A program made the translations under genes and the position numbers. Below, one piece after another: positions 9,901-18,807 of a DNA stretch of 49,542 nt. The DNA comes from Bacteroidetes bacterium ADurb.Bin217 (lineage in GTDB: Bacteria > Bacteroidota > Bacteroidia > Bacteroidales > UBA1715). Where the stretch lies: positions 1-49,542 of the forward strand of contig MWCJ01000018.1 of NCBI GenBank assembly GCA_002069975.1, written 5' to 3'. How positions within the stretch are numbered: the first letter of the stretch is position 1; each line of letters begins with the position of its first letter. Under the pieces are notes generated by a model. It was given only the letters and a program-made list of their open reading frames with translations, was not told where the DNA came from and ran no database searches.

Positions 9901-10447
9901 GACAAATATTTCTAATCACAGGTATTAATTCTGATGCAAAAGTTTTACAATTTGCCCAAGTACCATTTACTCCATGAGGCTCATTTAATGGTTCATAAAT
10001 GATGTTTATTTTATCTTTATGTTTTGTGCAAAAATATTCAAATTCATCTTTTGCCACAGTAATCCAATCTAATGGGTTTTCACCTTCAACATTTTGAATT
10101 ATTACATAAATGCCTAATTCGGTTAAAATTTCTACTAGATTATCTACATAATTTCTTGCATATTCAACATCCTTTACATACCATAATGTGTAATTAATTT
10201 TTATTTCAAAAACATCAATTCCCCAATCATTTACTAATGCCGTTAAACTTTCTTTGTTATAACATTGAGGAAACCACATTAGACCATGACTCCCAAATCC
10301 TTTTAATTGTACTGGATTTCCACATTCATTAACTAATTGGTTATTTTCAACACGTAATTTTCCGTTTAAAGCAACAGGCGAATTAGAAGGTTGAGAAAAT
10401 GAGTTTAAAAAAAATATTATTGAGATTACAAAAAAGAATAATTTCAT
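6917..10447 (-). CDS. Secreted GH5-like endoglycosidase with duplicated CBM6-like modules and C-terminal GWNLIS module
   Basis: The protein has 1176 aa counting from ATG at 10447. The frame extends to an ATG at 10486, but that would overlap the upstream gene by 35 bp and put a charged stretch before the signal peptide (MKLFFFVISIIFFLNSFS), so 10447 is preferred. Residues about 30-325 are a GH5 (cellulase-type) barrel: the acid/base is E156 in IIYEPLNEPHG and the nucleophile is E245 in FAAEWGV. Then follow a YWNF module (332-475), CBM6-like (479-620), a cadherin-like repeat (624-725), a second YWDF module (726-868), a second CBM6-like module (871-1015) and the C-terminal module (1021-1176, ending GKGYWMKR). 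Only 4 nt separate it from the upstream gene, so the two form an operon. The second CBM half is nearly identical in DNA to that of the upstream gene. Confidence 0.9.
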   Translation of the reverse strand: MKLFFFVISIIFFLNSFSQPSNSPVALNGKLRVENNQLVNECGNPVQLKGFGSHGLMWFPQCYNKESLTALVNDWGIDVFEIKINYTLWYVKDVEYARNYVDNLVEILTELGIYVIIQNVEGENPLDWITVAKDEFEYFCTKHKDKINIIYEPLNEPHGVNGTWANCKTFASELIPVIRNICPYALIIVPTPSYCQDVDIAANDPLPESLSYNVLYCLHIYAASHDNVFSKFNYASDKIPIFAAEWGVCTYTGDGELDYEASDTWLNLWNGNNPGNQIVSWCNHNFADGPGSACALIQGSCNNNLWNNSSPSGNYIKNKILESNNWASCKSITYWNFETSTEGWNSPTNMTMNIVNGINWMKVNAADPHVLSPDNLLVSTSQYKYVIVRLQNQSTASTAELFWTTTTNPNFNSTNRISFSIVPNDNNQQRYYFIDLSKNPNWTGIIKQLRLDPSTASTGTVKVDFIKLVGAYPTAIVNIPGTIEIENFNYGEYNNAYYETTPFSNYGNNYRIIESVDIANHPTIPNNNIVGWIANGEWLEYIVNVEQQTDYFIDIYYSAPADNSKISLLVDGTEILTVITLPATGDYNTYNKITKLVKIESGIHLLKLLTVSAGYNIDKIVFTQNLSPTNISLTNSSISENRVVGSVVGSLSTTDPNIGDSFSFSLSGNSSDNQFFTIENNILISNAMFDFESKKTYSITIRTTDIGGLFFEKNFTISITDIYDNLYWDFTDSLDGWKNPHNLTMIQSNGCNSMTITGSDPNVYSLDYLNANAELFNIVVIRMQNKTTASTAELFWATYDAPGFSSTRRVSIPIVVNDTQQRYYIVDLSANPNWTGVLKQLRLDPTIAASGSVQVDFIKITGAYPTSVAAIPGTIQAENFNKGGQGNAYNDATPTTNSGNQYRTTEGVDIAVHPQEPGNFVVGWTSAGEWMEYIVQIQKETFYNMQAWVSSTGNTARISIVIDGEIITPEIVIPNTGAYTTYQAVNVVTNKKLAIGTHVIRIQANTAGFNIDKLICNDAVQTQTIALAKGWNLISVSVIETANDGNAIHRIFTGKDVKIVKNADGFWKPNQPNQFNSLQTLEPGNGYLVYMNTAGTITISGIPCTGEILFAPTGWQLIGFPCTGVGELLFAPTPISNYFNTTNCKMIKNFDGFWVPFGTTNSIQNFEQGKGYWMKR
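7050..7083. repeat. In-frame palindromic element, copy 3
   Basis: The core GGGCGAAT-AATA-ATTCGCCC is followed by two hexamer units before GTAC. It encodes CTGVGELLFAPT between the GWQLIG strand and the ISNYFN segment of the C-terminal module. Confidence 0.8.
7110..7137. repeat. In-frame palindromic element, copy 4
   Basis: This 28-bp element has GGGCGAA/TTCGCCC arms and a TAATAT loop. It encodes CTGEILFAPT just before the GWQLIG strand, the same loop as copies 2 and 6. Confidence 0.8.
7645..8019. repeat. Near-identical YWDF/CBM6 module segment, copy A
   Basis: About 375 bp match 11149-11523 with only scattered differences, while the flanks on both sides diverge abruptly. A third, more diverged copy covers about 3943-4318. 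The boundaries fall inside modules rather than between genes, as expected for gene conversion or module exchange. Confidence 0.7.
8481..8515. repeat. 35-bp inverted repeat inside a cadherin-like repeat
   Basis: Perfect 13-bp arms GGGTCGGTAGTAG and CTACTACCGACCC flank a 9-nt loop. It encodes GSVVGSLSTTDP, which has the same length as the equivalent part of the neighbouring protein, so it is not a clear insertion. Confidence 0.7.
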
Positions 10448-10451
10448 TTTT

Positions 10452-13400
10452 TTATTTTTTAATAAAATACGCTTTACCCGGTTCAATGCTTTGAATAGAA
10501 TTTATAGTTGCATTAGGAATCCAAAAGCCATCAAAGTTTTTAACAGTTTGACAGTTCGTAGCATTAAAATGAGATGAAATTTCAGACGAGGTTTGGTACG
10601 GGCACCCTATTAAACTCCACCCATTTTTAGAGACACCCAAAAAGGGTATCTCTAATGGTATTCCGCTAATAGAAAGCGTTGCTTCAGTATTCATATAAAC
10701 CAAATACCCATTCCCTGCACTCATTGTTTTGAGAGAATTAAAAGCTGAAGGTTGGAACGCTTCCCAAAAGCTATTTGCATCTTTAATCATAGCCACATCG
10801 AGTCCGCTAAATAAGGTTTCTATAGTATTATCTTCGGGTTGAACATATGTGGAGATAAGATTCCACCCTTTGTTGAGAGTAATATTTTGAGTTATAACCG
10901 CATCAGAAAAAATGATTTTATCAATATTAAATCCTGAATTCAAAGCAGTAATTCGAAGAACATATTTTCCTTGAGGTATTTTTTCTGTAGTAATAAAGCT
11001 TAAAGTATCATAAATAGAATAAGCTGTAGTATTAATAATGTTTTTTGATGCAATTATGTTTCCATTTAATTCAATTTGAATTTTACCTGAAGTAGAAGGA
11101 GAAGAAACCACAGCTTGAATTTTATAGAAAGTATTACTTTCAACATTTACAATATATTCCATCCACTCACCGGCAGAAGTCCATCCAACAACAAAGTTAC
11201 CTGGTTCTTGAGGGTGAACAGCAATGTCAACTCCTTCGGTAGTTCTGTATTGATTGCCAGAATTTGTTGTTGGTGTAGCATCATTATATGCATTTTCTTG
11301 ACCTCCTTTGTTAAAGTTTTCTGCTTGTATGGTGCCGGGAATAGCAGCCACAGTAGTAGGATATGTTCCTGTAATTTTAATAAAATCTACTTGTACAGAA
11401 CCACTTGCCGCAATAGTAGGGTCGAGGCGTAGTTGTTTCAATGCCCCTGTCCAGTTAGGATTTGCAGAGAGGTCAACAATATAGTATCGTTGTTGTGTAT
11501 CGTTGGCAACAATAGGAATAGCAACTCGTTTGGTGCTATTGAAACTAGTCGATTCGTAAGTAGTCCAAATCAATTCGGCAGTAGTTGCCGTTGTTTGGTT
11601 TTGCATACGAATAATAATATAATTGTAAAGCGAGCAGGGGATATTCAAATTGTTGGTCGAATGAATAAACGGATCGCTGCCTGTAATAGTAAGTGTTGCA
11701 ATACTATTACTTACTGAAGATGTAAGATTATTCGGAGCATTCCAACCTTCAATATCTGTTGCAAAATCCCAATAGGTAAATTCATCAACATTGGTAACGG
11801 TAATTGTAAATGTTTTTTCAAAAAATAATCCACTTTGGTCGGTACTGCGGATTTTAATAGAATACGAAGATTTTGTTTCGAAATCGAAAATTGTATTAGT
11901 TGAAAGTGTATTACCAGTAATTGAAAAACTTGCATTGTCTATTCCTCCAGCAGCTAAACTATATGTAAACGTGTCTCCTGCATCGGGGTCGGTTGTTGTA
12001 AAAGTACCCACTGTTGTACCTATTACAAGATTTTCATTGATTGATGTTGCAGAAAGGGAAATGTTTGTGGGAGCTTCGTTTACATTTTTAACAGTAATTG
12101 TAAATGTTTTATCAAAATACAATCCACCTTGGTCTGTGGTACGAACTTTTATACTATAGCTCGATTTATCTTCATAATTAAATACAGCGTTTGTTTTTAA
12201 TGTATTGCCTGTAATTGTAAAGCTTGCATTATCGGTTCCGCCTGCGGCTAAACTGTATGTAAAGGTGTTTCCGGCATCGGGGTCGGTTGAAGATAGGGGC
12301 CCTATATTAGAGCCTACTGCTAGGTTTTCGTTAACACTTGTACTAGATAACGTTACATTGGTTGGTGCGTGATTCGTTTTTGTAAAACTAATATTGTTTA
12401 TATTAAAACCAGCGGTAGATACATGTATTCTTAAAACATGTATACCTGCGGGTAATGATCTTGTTACAACAAAATCCTGAAAAATGCTATAATCTGTTGT
12501 TGAAGGAATAGATATAAGCCCTTGAAGCAGCTCTCCATCTAAATATAATTGAATCTTTCCGGTGTTGTTTGGTGCAGAAATCCTAAATTTTATATCATAA
12601 TCAACTGATTCTTGAATAGAAACTATATATTCCAACCATTCGCCTGTAGATACCCAGCCGATTGCATAATTTGAACCATTGTCGTTTACACTACCAATGT
12701 CAACACTATGATTTGTTCTATACAAACCACCTGAATTACTTGAAGGTGTTGCATCATAATAGCTGTTTCCAAGATTGCCAAAATTAAAATTCTCGGCTTC
12801 AATTATACCAGGTATATTTGTTATAGTTTTTGGATATGCACCTGTAAACTTTATAAAATCAATTTTAACTGTTCCGCTCGATGCTGTAGAGGGGTCTAAA
12901 CGTAATTGTTTTATAGTACCTGTCCAATTTGGGTTTGTTGATAAATCAATAATATAATATCGTTGCTTTGTATCATTTGCTACAATAGAAAATCCAACTC
13001 TTTTAGTAGAATTTATTGTTGGAGCTGCATTTGTTGTCCAAAATAGTTCAGCCGATGTTGCACCTGTTTGATTTTGCATAGAAATAATAACATATTTGTA
13101 AGCATCTGCTGAAATATTTAAATAATTGGGTGAGTAAACGTATGAATCGGAACCGGTTATATTTATAGTATTAATGCTATTACTTGCAGACATGGTAAGC
13201 CTTGTAGGATTATTCCAATTTTCAACAGAATTTTCAAAATCCCACATGTCTGTTCTATATGTTTTAATTGTTATTACGTCTCTTACAAATACTGAGTTGG
13301 GTTGCGGACGAACTTCGAACGACATATCGAGTGTGGCAGGGAGTTGTGTTTCTCCAGTTTTACTTATTGTTATTGTAATTGCTTTTTCATCTAAAGGCAT

Positions 13401-14660
13401 TACACGATTATTTTTATAGAATAAATAACCATCATTTGAAATAATATCATTTGTAATGTCAATTCCTGCATATGAATATTTAATTATCCATCCTGCTGGT
13501 AATCCGGAAACAATTGCTTTAACTGTAGGTATAAAATCAATGTGTTTACTCCTGTTTTTCAGATAAAGTGTATAGGTAAATGTTCCATTACTACCTGTCC
13601 AAGCATTAGCAATAATAGGACTTGCTTCGTTGAATGATTCGCACACAATATTTTTGTTGTGTGTAACTCCATCGGGCGATTTTACCCATAAATCTAATTC
13701 TTTCTCGTCGGCTCTCCCATGTTTAAGAAGCCAACGCGAAACACCCGTTACCGTATTTGCACAAACAATATCTCCAGATGTATTTATTTGAGATTCGGGA
13801 GTTAGATTTATACCCCATGATAGGCCATAAATTTCTACTCCATAAAAGTCAGGAATTCTATCATTATCTTCTAAATAATGAACGGTTGTAATAGCATCTC
13901 GCAAGAAATTATCGCCACTGGCATTCGGTGAAATTAAAAACAAGAATTTTTTACCATTTTTATGACAGTAATCAACCGCATCATAAACCGTTTTTCTATA
14001 TGCCTCCGGTCTATTTACAAACAAATATGTAGGTGCATCAACAGATGTTCCATAACTTTGATTTATAAATGTCAATTTTGGGGCATTTTGCACATCATAA
14101 AATCCATTTGGATACTTTTCCATAACATGTGGAGCAAGCATGGTACAACTTTTTACATTGCGAGTTAAATTAGTATCAACTCTAGGAATCCAATTCACCG
14201 TTGTATTGGGGATTCTGTTCACAAATGCATATGTTGGATTAAATCCAAGACCAATTACCCTACGTATTGCGGGAATATCATCGGCAATTCTATCAGCGTC
14301 CATATCACCTTCTACAAGGCATTTTTTTCCTATAAAATATTTTGCGAGTACTTTCCATTCTTCGGGAGTAATATTATCGTATCCATCGGTATTGTGATAC
14401 CCTACCGGATGCCAAAATATTCCATCACCAATTCTGCGAACATACGACCACTGAGAGCTATCCATCAGTTGCCTAATATGGAAAGCAGAACCGGTGTAAA
14501 CTTCATAACTTCCGGCACCAATAGTATTGTTTTGTGGTTTTACTTCGTTGTGAAGGCATAATAAGAGTAATGTAAGGATTACATACAATGCTCTTAAAGT
14601 TTTTTTTATGATGTAATTTTCATAAAATGAATCACATATTGATAATTGTATCGTTTTCAT
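10452..14660 (-). CDS. Secreted multidomain protein with unrecognised N-terminal domain, paired YWDF/CBM6 modules and C-terminal GWNLIS module
   Basis: The protein has 1402 aa. A hydrophobic export segment (LYVILTLLLLCLHNEV) starts about 24 residues in; the ATG at 14660 is kept because its spacing to the upstream -7 box equals that of the gene at 6831. Residues about 45-470 look like a barrel enzyme plus a beta-sandwich (GDGIFWHPVGYHN, FLFLISPNASGDNF, DFYGVEIYGLSWG), but I cannot name the family. They are followed by a WDF module (470-610), CBM6-like (617-755), two cadherin-like repeats (763 and 860), a second YWDF module (962-1100), a second CBM6-like module (1107-1250) and the C-terminal module (1257-1402). 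This C-module lacks the GTAGGGG-type palindromes of its relatives but has a different palindrome at 10628-10654. It is the first gene of the operon with the GH5 gene and directly follows HTCS1. Confidence 0.88.
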   Translation of the reverse strand: MKTIQLSICDSFYENYIIKKTLRALYVILTLLLLCLHNEVKPQNNTIGAGSYEVYTGSAFHIRQLMDSSQWSYVRRIGDGIFWHPVGYHNTDGYDNITPEEWKVLAKYFIGKKCLVEGDMDADRIADDIPAIRRVIGLGFNPTYAFVNRIPNTTVNWIPRVDTNLTRNVKSCTMLAPHVMEKYPNGFYDVQNAPKLTFINQSYGTSVDAPTYLFVNRPEAYRKTVYDAVDYCHKNGKKFLFLISPNASGDNFLRDAITTVHYLEDNDRIPDFYGVEIYGLSWGINLTPESQINTSGDIVCANTVTGVSRWLLKHGRADEKELDLWVKSPDGVTHNKNIVCESFNEASPIIANAWTGSNGTFTYTLYLKNRSKHIDFIPTVKAIVSGLPAGWIIKYSYAGIDITNDIISNDGYLFYKNNRVMPLDEKAITITISKTGETQLPATLDMSFEVRPQPNSVFVRDVITIKTYRTDMWDFENSVENWNNPTRLTMSASNSINTINITGSDSYVYSPNYLNISADAYKYVIISMQNQTGATSAELFWTTNAAPTINSTKRVGFSIVANDTKQRYYIIDLSTNPNWTGTIKQLRLDPSTASSGTVKIDFIKFTGAYPKTITNIPGIIEAENFNFGNLGNSYYDATPSSNSGGLYRTNHSVDIGSVNDNGSNYAIGWVSTGEWLEYIVSIQESVDYDIKFRISAPNNTGKIQLYLDGELLQGLISIPSTTDYSIFQDFVVTRSLPAGIHVLRIHVSTAGFNINNISFTKTNHAPTNVTLSSTSVNENLAVGSNIGPLSSTDPDAGNTFTYSLAAGGTDNASFTITGNTLKTNAVFNYEDKSSYSIKVRTTDQGGLYFDKTFTITVKNVNEAPTNISLSATSINENLVIGTTVGTFTTTDPDAGDTFTYSLAAGGIDNASFSITGNTLSTNTIFDFETKSSYSIKIRSTDQSGLFFEKTFTITVTNVDEFTYWDFATDIEGWNAPNNLTSSVSNSIATLTITGSDPFIHSTNNLNIPCSLYNYIIIRMQNQTTATTAELIWTTYESTSFNSTKRVAIPIVANDTQQRYYIVDLSANPNWTGALKQLRLDPTIAASGSVQVDFIKITGTYPTTVAAIPGTIQAENFNKGGQENAYNDATPTTNSGNQYRTTEGVDIAVHPQEPGNFVVGWTSAGEWMEYIVNVESNTFYKIQAVVSSPSTSGKIQIELNGNIIASKNIINTTAYSIYDTLSFITTEKIPQGKYVLRITALNSGFNIDKIIFSDAVITQNITLNKGWNLISTYVQPEDNTIETLFSGLDVAMIKDANSFWEAFQPSAFNSLKTMSAGNGYLVYMNTEATLSISGIPLEIPFLGVSKNGWSLIGCPYQTSSEISSHFNATNCQTVKNFDGFWIPNATINSIQSIEPGKAYFIKK
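10628..10654. repeat. In-frame palindromic element of a second family
   Basis: The arms TAGAGACACCC and GGGTATCTCTA (one G/T mismatch) flank AAAAA. It encodes LEIPFLGVSK in the loop before GWSLIG, the same loop that holds copies 2, 4 and 6 of the other palindrome in the related proteins. Confidence 0.7.
11149..11523. repeat. Near-identical YWDF/CBM6 module segment, copy B
   Basis: This is the partner of 7645-8019. Similarity begins abruptly inside the CBM6-like module (at the EYIV segment) and ends inside the YWDF module. Confidence 0.7.
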
Positions 14661-14678
14661 AGTATATATTTTTTACTA

Positions 14679-14745
14679 CAAAAATCCGATAATATACAAG
14701 GAGAGGGGTAACACTTCAGTTACAGAATAGTATAAAAATGTTACA
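14679..14745 (-). promoter_or_regulatory. HTCS-type operator and promoter of the two-gene CAZyme operon
   Basis: TGTAAC half-sites at 14745-14740 and 14724-14719 (21-bp period, TTATACT between) are followed 32 nt later by a GATTTTTG box at 14686-14679, with ATG 18 nt after it. The element lies in the 97-bp gap directly downstream of HTCS1. Confidence 0.7.
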
Positions 14746-14757
14746 TTATAGAACTTC

Positions 14758-17700
14758 TTACTGTTGATCTATATATTTTGAAGGCGTTATGCCATAGTGT
14801 TTTACAAAACATGATGTAAAATAATGTGGTTCGTTAAACCCTACTTCATATGCAACATCAGCAACTCGCCATTTTTTAGTTTTGAGTAATAAAGCAGCTT
14901 TTTCTAAGCGGTAATTTTTTATGAAATCTTGGGGAGTAATGCCAATTATTGTTTTGAATTTTCTATACAATTGTACTCTGCTTATTGCCATGTGTTGTGC
15001 TAAATCTTCAACAGAAAATTTTTCTTGCTTATAATTGTTCTCTATATGGTTAATTGCATTTTTTAGAAATTTTTCGTCATACGAAACAGGTAATTCTTTT
15101 TGTTGGGGCGTGTGCGATTGAATTTTATAATGTTGCAAAAACCGTTTGCGTTGTTCTATGATAGCTTGAACTTTGTTTAATAATATTTCATGATTAAATG
15201 GTTTTGTCACATAATCATCAGCTCCCGATTGATATCCTTCAATTTGTTCAATATCAGAATCTTTTGACGATAAAATTACAATTGGGATATGGTTTGTAAT
15301 CGGATGTTTCCGTAATTTTTGTATCATTTCAATACCATTGAGTTGTGGCATTTCAATATCGGTAATTATGATGTCGGGCACTTGATTTACAATAAGTTCA
15401 AATCCCTTGTTGCCATCGCTTGCCGTGTGTGTAGTATAATATTGATTAAAAATAGATTGTATTACCGATAGTACATGTTCATTGTCTTCAACTATGCATA
15501 GTACTATATCTTCATCTTTTTGAATTGTAGAATAAATAGAAAGATTGTTGTGTACAGTTTCTTTGGGGACCTCTTGTATTGTATCTATGGGCAGTCCTTT
15601 GGGTACTTGAATTTTGAATATGGTGCCTTTGTTTACTTCTGAAGAAATGTCAAATGTGCCATTGTTTTTTAGTATAAATTCTTTAGCTATCCCCAATCCC
15701 AATCCCGTACCTTTTTCGTAGTTGGTACCATAGGTAGATTTTAAGTATTTTGAATGGAGTATAGATTCTATTTGAATTTGAGTCATACCAACCCCTGAAT
15801 CTTTTATTTCTATACAAATGTAATTGTTGTTTTCTTCAGTTGAAATAGTAATAGAACCATACTGTGCTGTAAACTTCAACGCATTATGTAATATATTTCG
15901 TATTACTGTGTTAATCATTATTTTATCTACGAGTGCATAATGAGAATGTAAGCATTTTGATGTTACCGTAATGTGTTTTGCTTTTGCAATTTCAATTTCC
16001 AATTCTATTGTTTCTTGAATAAGTAATTGCAGATTATATGATGCAATCGAAGGTTTTATAGAATCGGTTTGTACTACCGACCAATTCAATAAATTTAACG
16101 TGAGATTTGTAAGAGATTTTGTAGCATCAACAATATTTTGTAATAAATTCATTTTTTCTTGGTCAGAGAAACTTTTGAAACCATCCTTTAAAATCTGTGA
16201 AAGCCCCAACATCGCATTCAATGGGTTTTTCATGTCATGCGAAATAATAGAGAAAAGTTTGTTTTTTGTGTCATTAGCAATTTGTAAATCCTCATTTTTT
16301 TTGGAAATTATTGCATATTGTTCTTCTAATTTTTCTTTTTGAATTGATAGCTCTTTTGTTCGCTCTTTTATTTTTTTCTGCAAAAATTGGTTTAGTTGTT
16401 TTTGCTTACGATTGCGTATATATGAATAGAGATATACTAACGCGATAATAATAAGTATGATACATAGTTTAAACCACCAAGTCATCCACCATTTTGGAAT
16501 TATTTTTATTTCTAATTCTTTTTCAGAAATAATACTACCATGTTTTTCTCCACGCATTTCAAGGATATAGGTTCCCGGTGATAGTCCCGAAAATGTTATG
16601 TTTCTATTTTTATCAAGATGTATCCATGTGGTATCATAGCCTAACATTCTATATGAATATGAAATTTCGTGGAGTCGCGATAATACAATTGATGCTAATT
16701 CTATTGTAATTACATCTTTTGAATAAGGGAAACTCAATCGCGTAGCTTGCGAAATATGGGGTCCATACAATAGGGTATCTTGTATTTTATTGAAATTAAC
16801 AAATAAATTTCGTAAAAATAGTGGGAGAGCATGAAGCGTATTCTCTATTGCATGTGGATAACATCGAACAAAGCCAGCAGTTGTACCAATATAAATGCAC
16901 CCGTCAGTAGTTTTGTATATAGCATTTTGAATACATTCTCCTTCTACACCAATAGATTCGTTTGAGTAGTGTATACGTTTATTTGTTTTTGTATCGTATA
17001 ATACAATTCCTCGTTCGTAGCTTATCCAAAGTACTCCGGCGTTGTCTTGTATTATTCCTCGGGGCGTTGTAGGTAAACGTAATTTTTTAGAGATGTTAGT
17101 AAATGTATTAGTTCTATTATCAAATGTATTAATACCATTACCTGTAATTATCCATAATTGTTTAGCTGCATCTTCATATACAGCATATACTTTATTGTCT
17201 GAAATAGACGTGGAATCTTCTTGGTCAAAATAGTAATGCTGTAAGCCTGATGTCGTATTGTATTTATACAGTCCATAAAACGTAGAAATCCATATATTTC
17301 CTTTTGAGTCTTTGTCGATATGGTTTATCCATAATGGTTCTTTATAGTTAAAAGAAATCTTGGAATGTGGATTCTGAGAATGAAAAAATTTCTGAGTTTT
17401 AGAATTAAATAATGCAATACCATCACCATGTGTTCCTACCCACATCAACGAATCAATATAGAGTATTCCTTTGATATTATTAATAGGTATTGACGCCGGA
17501 TTGTTTTCTTGAAATGAATAATTTTTAATTGTGTAGTTATTTTGTAAATCAATCTTAGAAAGTCCGCCACCCCATGTTGCAACCCAAATCATGTTCCCAT
17601 GTGTATAGAGTGAAATAATATTATTTGATAGAATTTTTTTTTCTTGTCCAAAAACATCTATGTCTTTTGTTTTAGTATTGTACACAAAAAGCCCATCACC

Positions 17701-18774
17701 ATCGCTTCCAAACAACAATACCTCATTATGTTGTGCAAATGAACTTACATTGCTAAAATCAACTTTTTTATTAGCATACATTGCTGATTTATAAAATTCA
17801 AATGTGTTTGTTTGTTTTGGAATACAGTATAGACCAGCCCTATGAAATCCTAACCAAATATTGCCTTCTTTGTCTTCGTACATGCATGTGATTGATTTAA
17901 ATTCATTAGTGTAGTTGTTTATTCTTGTGTCATGTTTTTTAATAAACACATCTCGTTTCGTATCATATTTATTTAAAAAACCATTTTGACAAGCTATCCA
18001 AACAGCATGTTTTTTGTCAATAAAAATTGACCAAATATTATCAGATCCTATTGAATTTGATTGTTCTGGATTGTGTTTAAAAATTTTTTTTTGTAGCGTT
18101 GTGGTATCTATACGCACCAATCCATTTGTGCGTGTTCCACACCAAATATTTCCTTTTGTATCAAATGCTATAGTTTTTACCCAATCTAAAGAAATATGTT
18201 TTTTAATGATTTGGGTATGAGCATCTATTTTTAGAATTCCTTGTCTACACCCAGCCCAGACATAACCTTTATTGTCAATTTTTAATTCTTCTAAATCGGT
18301 AAATAATAGTTGTTTTTCTTTTGAAATAAAAGTCTGTAATTGTTTTGTCTTGCTATTTATGATGTACAATCCTACTGAAGAAGAAATCCATATGTTAGAA
18401 TGTGTATCTTCTACGATACCAGAAATGTAATGAAATTGAATGTCTTTATGAGTTTCGAATGTATTTGAACGTTTATTGTAAAATCCTAATCCCGAAATTG
18501 TTCCAACCCAAATATTACCTTGAGAATCTTGAAATAATTGTGTTATCCAATTATTAGGCAAACTAGGTTTATATTCTTCTGTATAGAATTTTTCGAACGA
18601 ATACCCATCGTATCTATTGAGTCCATTCCACGTTCCCACCCACAAAAAACCATCAGCATCCTGTAATATACATTCTATATTATTATTGGATAATCCTTTA
18701 TCAATTGTAAATTGATTACCCGCAATTCCATATAAATGCATAAAAAATAAACAAAGTAAGATTTGAATTTTCAT
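14758..18774 (-). CDS. Hybrid two-component regulator HTCS1 (sensor kinase, receiver and AraC domain)
   Basis: The protein has 1338 aa, the normal size of the Bacteroidota HTCS family, which senses glycan fragments in the periplasm and activates polysaccharide-utilisation genes. Order: signal peptide; two-component beta-propeller repeats with many (N)IWxG(T/S) motifs (about 20-670); Y_Y_Y domain; membrane segment (WWFKLCIILIIIALVYLYSY, about 763-782); HisKA with FSIISHDMKNPLNA (His about 844); HATPase with the GTGLGLGIAKE box; receiver with IITDIEMP (Asp about 1138); and a C-terminal AraC helix-turn-helix pair ending GFNEPHYFTSCFVKHYGITPS. It sits between its presumed targets, and the TGTAAC direct repeats with a 21-bp period next to it fit the binding mode of an AraC-type dimer. 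A TATCTTTG -7 box at 18797-18804 suggests its own transcription. Confidence 0.95.
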   Translation of the reverse strand: MKIQILLCLFFMHLYGIAGNQFTIDKGLSNNNIECILQDADGFLWVGTWNGLNRYDGYSFEKFYTEEYKPSLPNNWITQLFQDSQGNIWVGTISGLGFYNKRSNTFETHKDIQFHYISGIVEDTHSNIWISSSVGLYIINSKTKQLQTFISKEKQLLFTDLEELKIDNKGYVWAGCRQGILKIDAHTQIIKKHISLDWVKTIAFDTKGNIWCGTRTNGLVRIDTTTLQKKIFKHNPEQSNSIGSDNIWSIFIDKKHAVWIACQNGFLNKYDTKRDVFIKKHDTRINNYTNEFKSITCMYEDKEGNIWLGFHRAGLYCIPKQTNTFEFYKSAMYANKKVDFSNVSSFAQHNEVLLFGSDGDGLFVYNTKTKDIDVFGQEKKILSNNIISLYTHGNMIWVATWGGGLSKIDLQNNYTIKNYSFQENNPASIPINNIKGILYIDSLMWVGTHGDGIALFNSKTQKFFHSQNPHSKISFNYKEPLWINHIDKDSKGNIWISTFYGLYKYNTTSGLQHYYFDQEDSTSISDNKVYAVYEDAAKQLWIITGNGINTFDNRTNTFTNISKKLRLPTTPRGIIQDNAGVLWISYERGIVLYDTKTNKRIHYSNESIGVEGECIQNAIYKTTDGCIYIGTTAGFVRCYPHAIENTLHALPLFLRNLFVNFNKIQDTLLYGPHISQATRLSFPYSKDVITIELASIVLSRLHEISYSYRMLGYDTTWIHLDKNRNITFSGLSPGTYILEMRGEKHGSIISEKELEIKIIPKWWMTWWFKLCIILIIIALVYLYSYIRNRKQKQLNQFLQKKIKERTKELSIQKEKLEEQYAIISKKNEDLQIANDTKNKLFSIISHDMKNPLNAMLGLSQILKDGFKSFSDQEKMNLLQNIVDATKSLTNLTLNLLNWSVVQTDSIKPSIASYNLQLLIQETIELEIEIAKAKHITVTSKCLHSHYALVDKIMINTVIRNILHNALKFTAQYGSITISTEENNNYICIEIKDSGVGMTQIQIESILHSKYLKSTYGTNYEKGTGLGLGIAKEFILKNNGTFDISSEVNKGTIFKIQVPKGLPIDTIQEVPKETVHNNLSIYSTIQKDEDIVLCIVEDNEHVLSVIQSIFNQYYTTHTASDGNKGFELIVNQVPDIIITDIEMPQLNGIEMIQKLRKHPITNHIPIVILSSKDSDIEQIEGYQSGADDYVTKPFNHEILLNKVQAIIEQRKRFLQHYKIQSHTPQQKELPVSYDEKFLKNAINHIENNYKQEKFSVEDLAQHMAISRVQLYRKFKTIIGITPQDFIKNYRLEKAALLLKTKKWRVADVAYEVGFNEPHYFTSCFVKHYGITPSKYIDQQ

Positions 18775-18796
18775 ATGCCTTTTGTTATACTCCTAA

Positions 18797-18804
18797 CAAA
18801 GATA
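18797..18804 (-). promoter_or_regulatory. Putative -7 box of HTCS1
   Basis: TATCTTTG matches the TAnnTTTG Bacteroidota -7 consensus on the minus strand, 22 nt before the ATG, within the 33-bp gap after the GH5 gene. No good -33 element is visible. Confidence 0.4.
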
Positions 18805-18807
18805 CAA

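Noticed and set aside
10448-10486. Extended N-terminus for the GH5 protein starting at 10486
   Set aside because: It overlaps the upstream coding region by 35 bp and puts basic residues before an otherwise standard signal peptide that starts 4 nt after the upstream stop.
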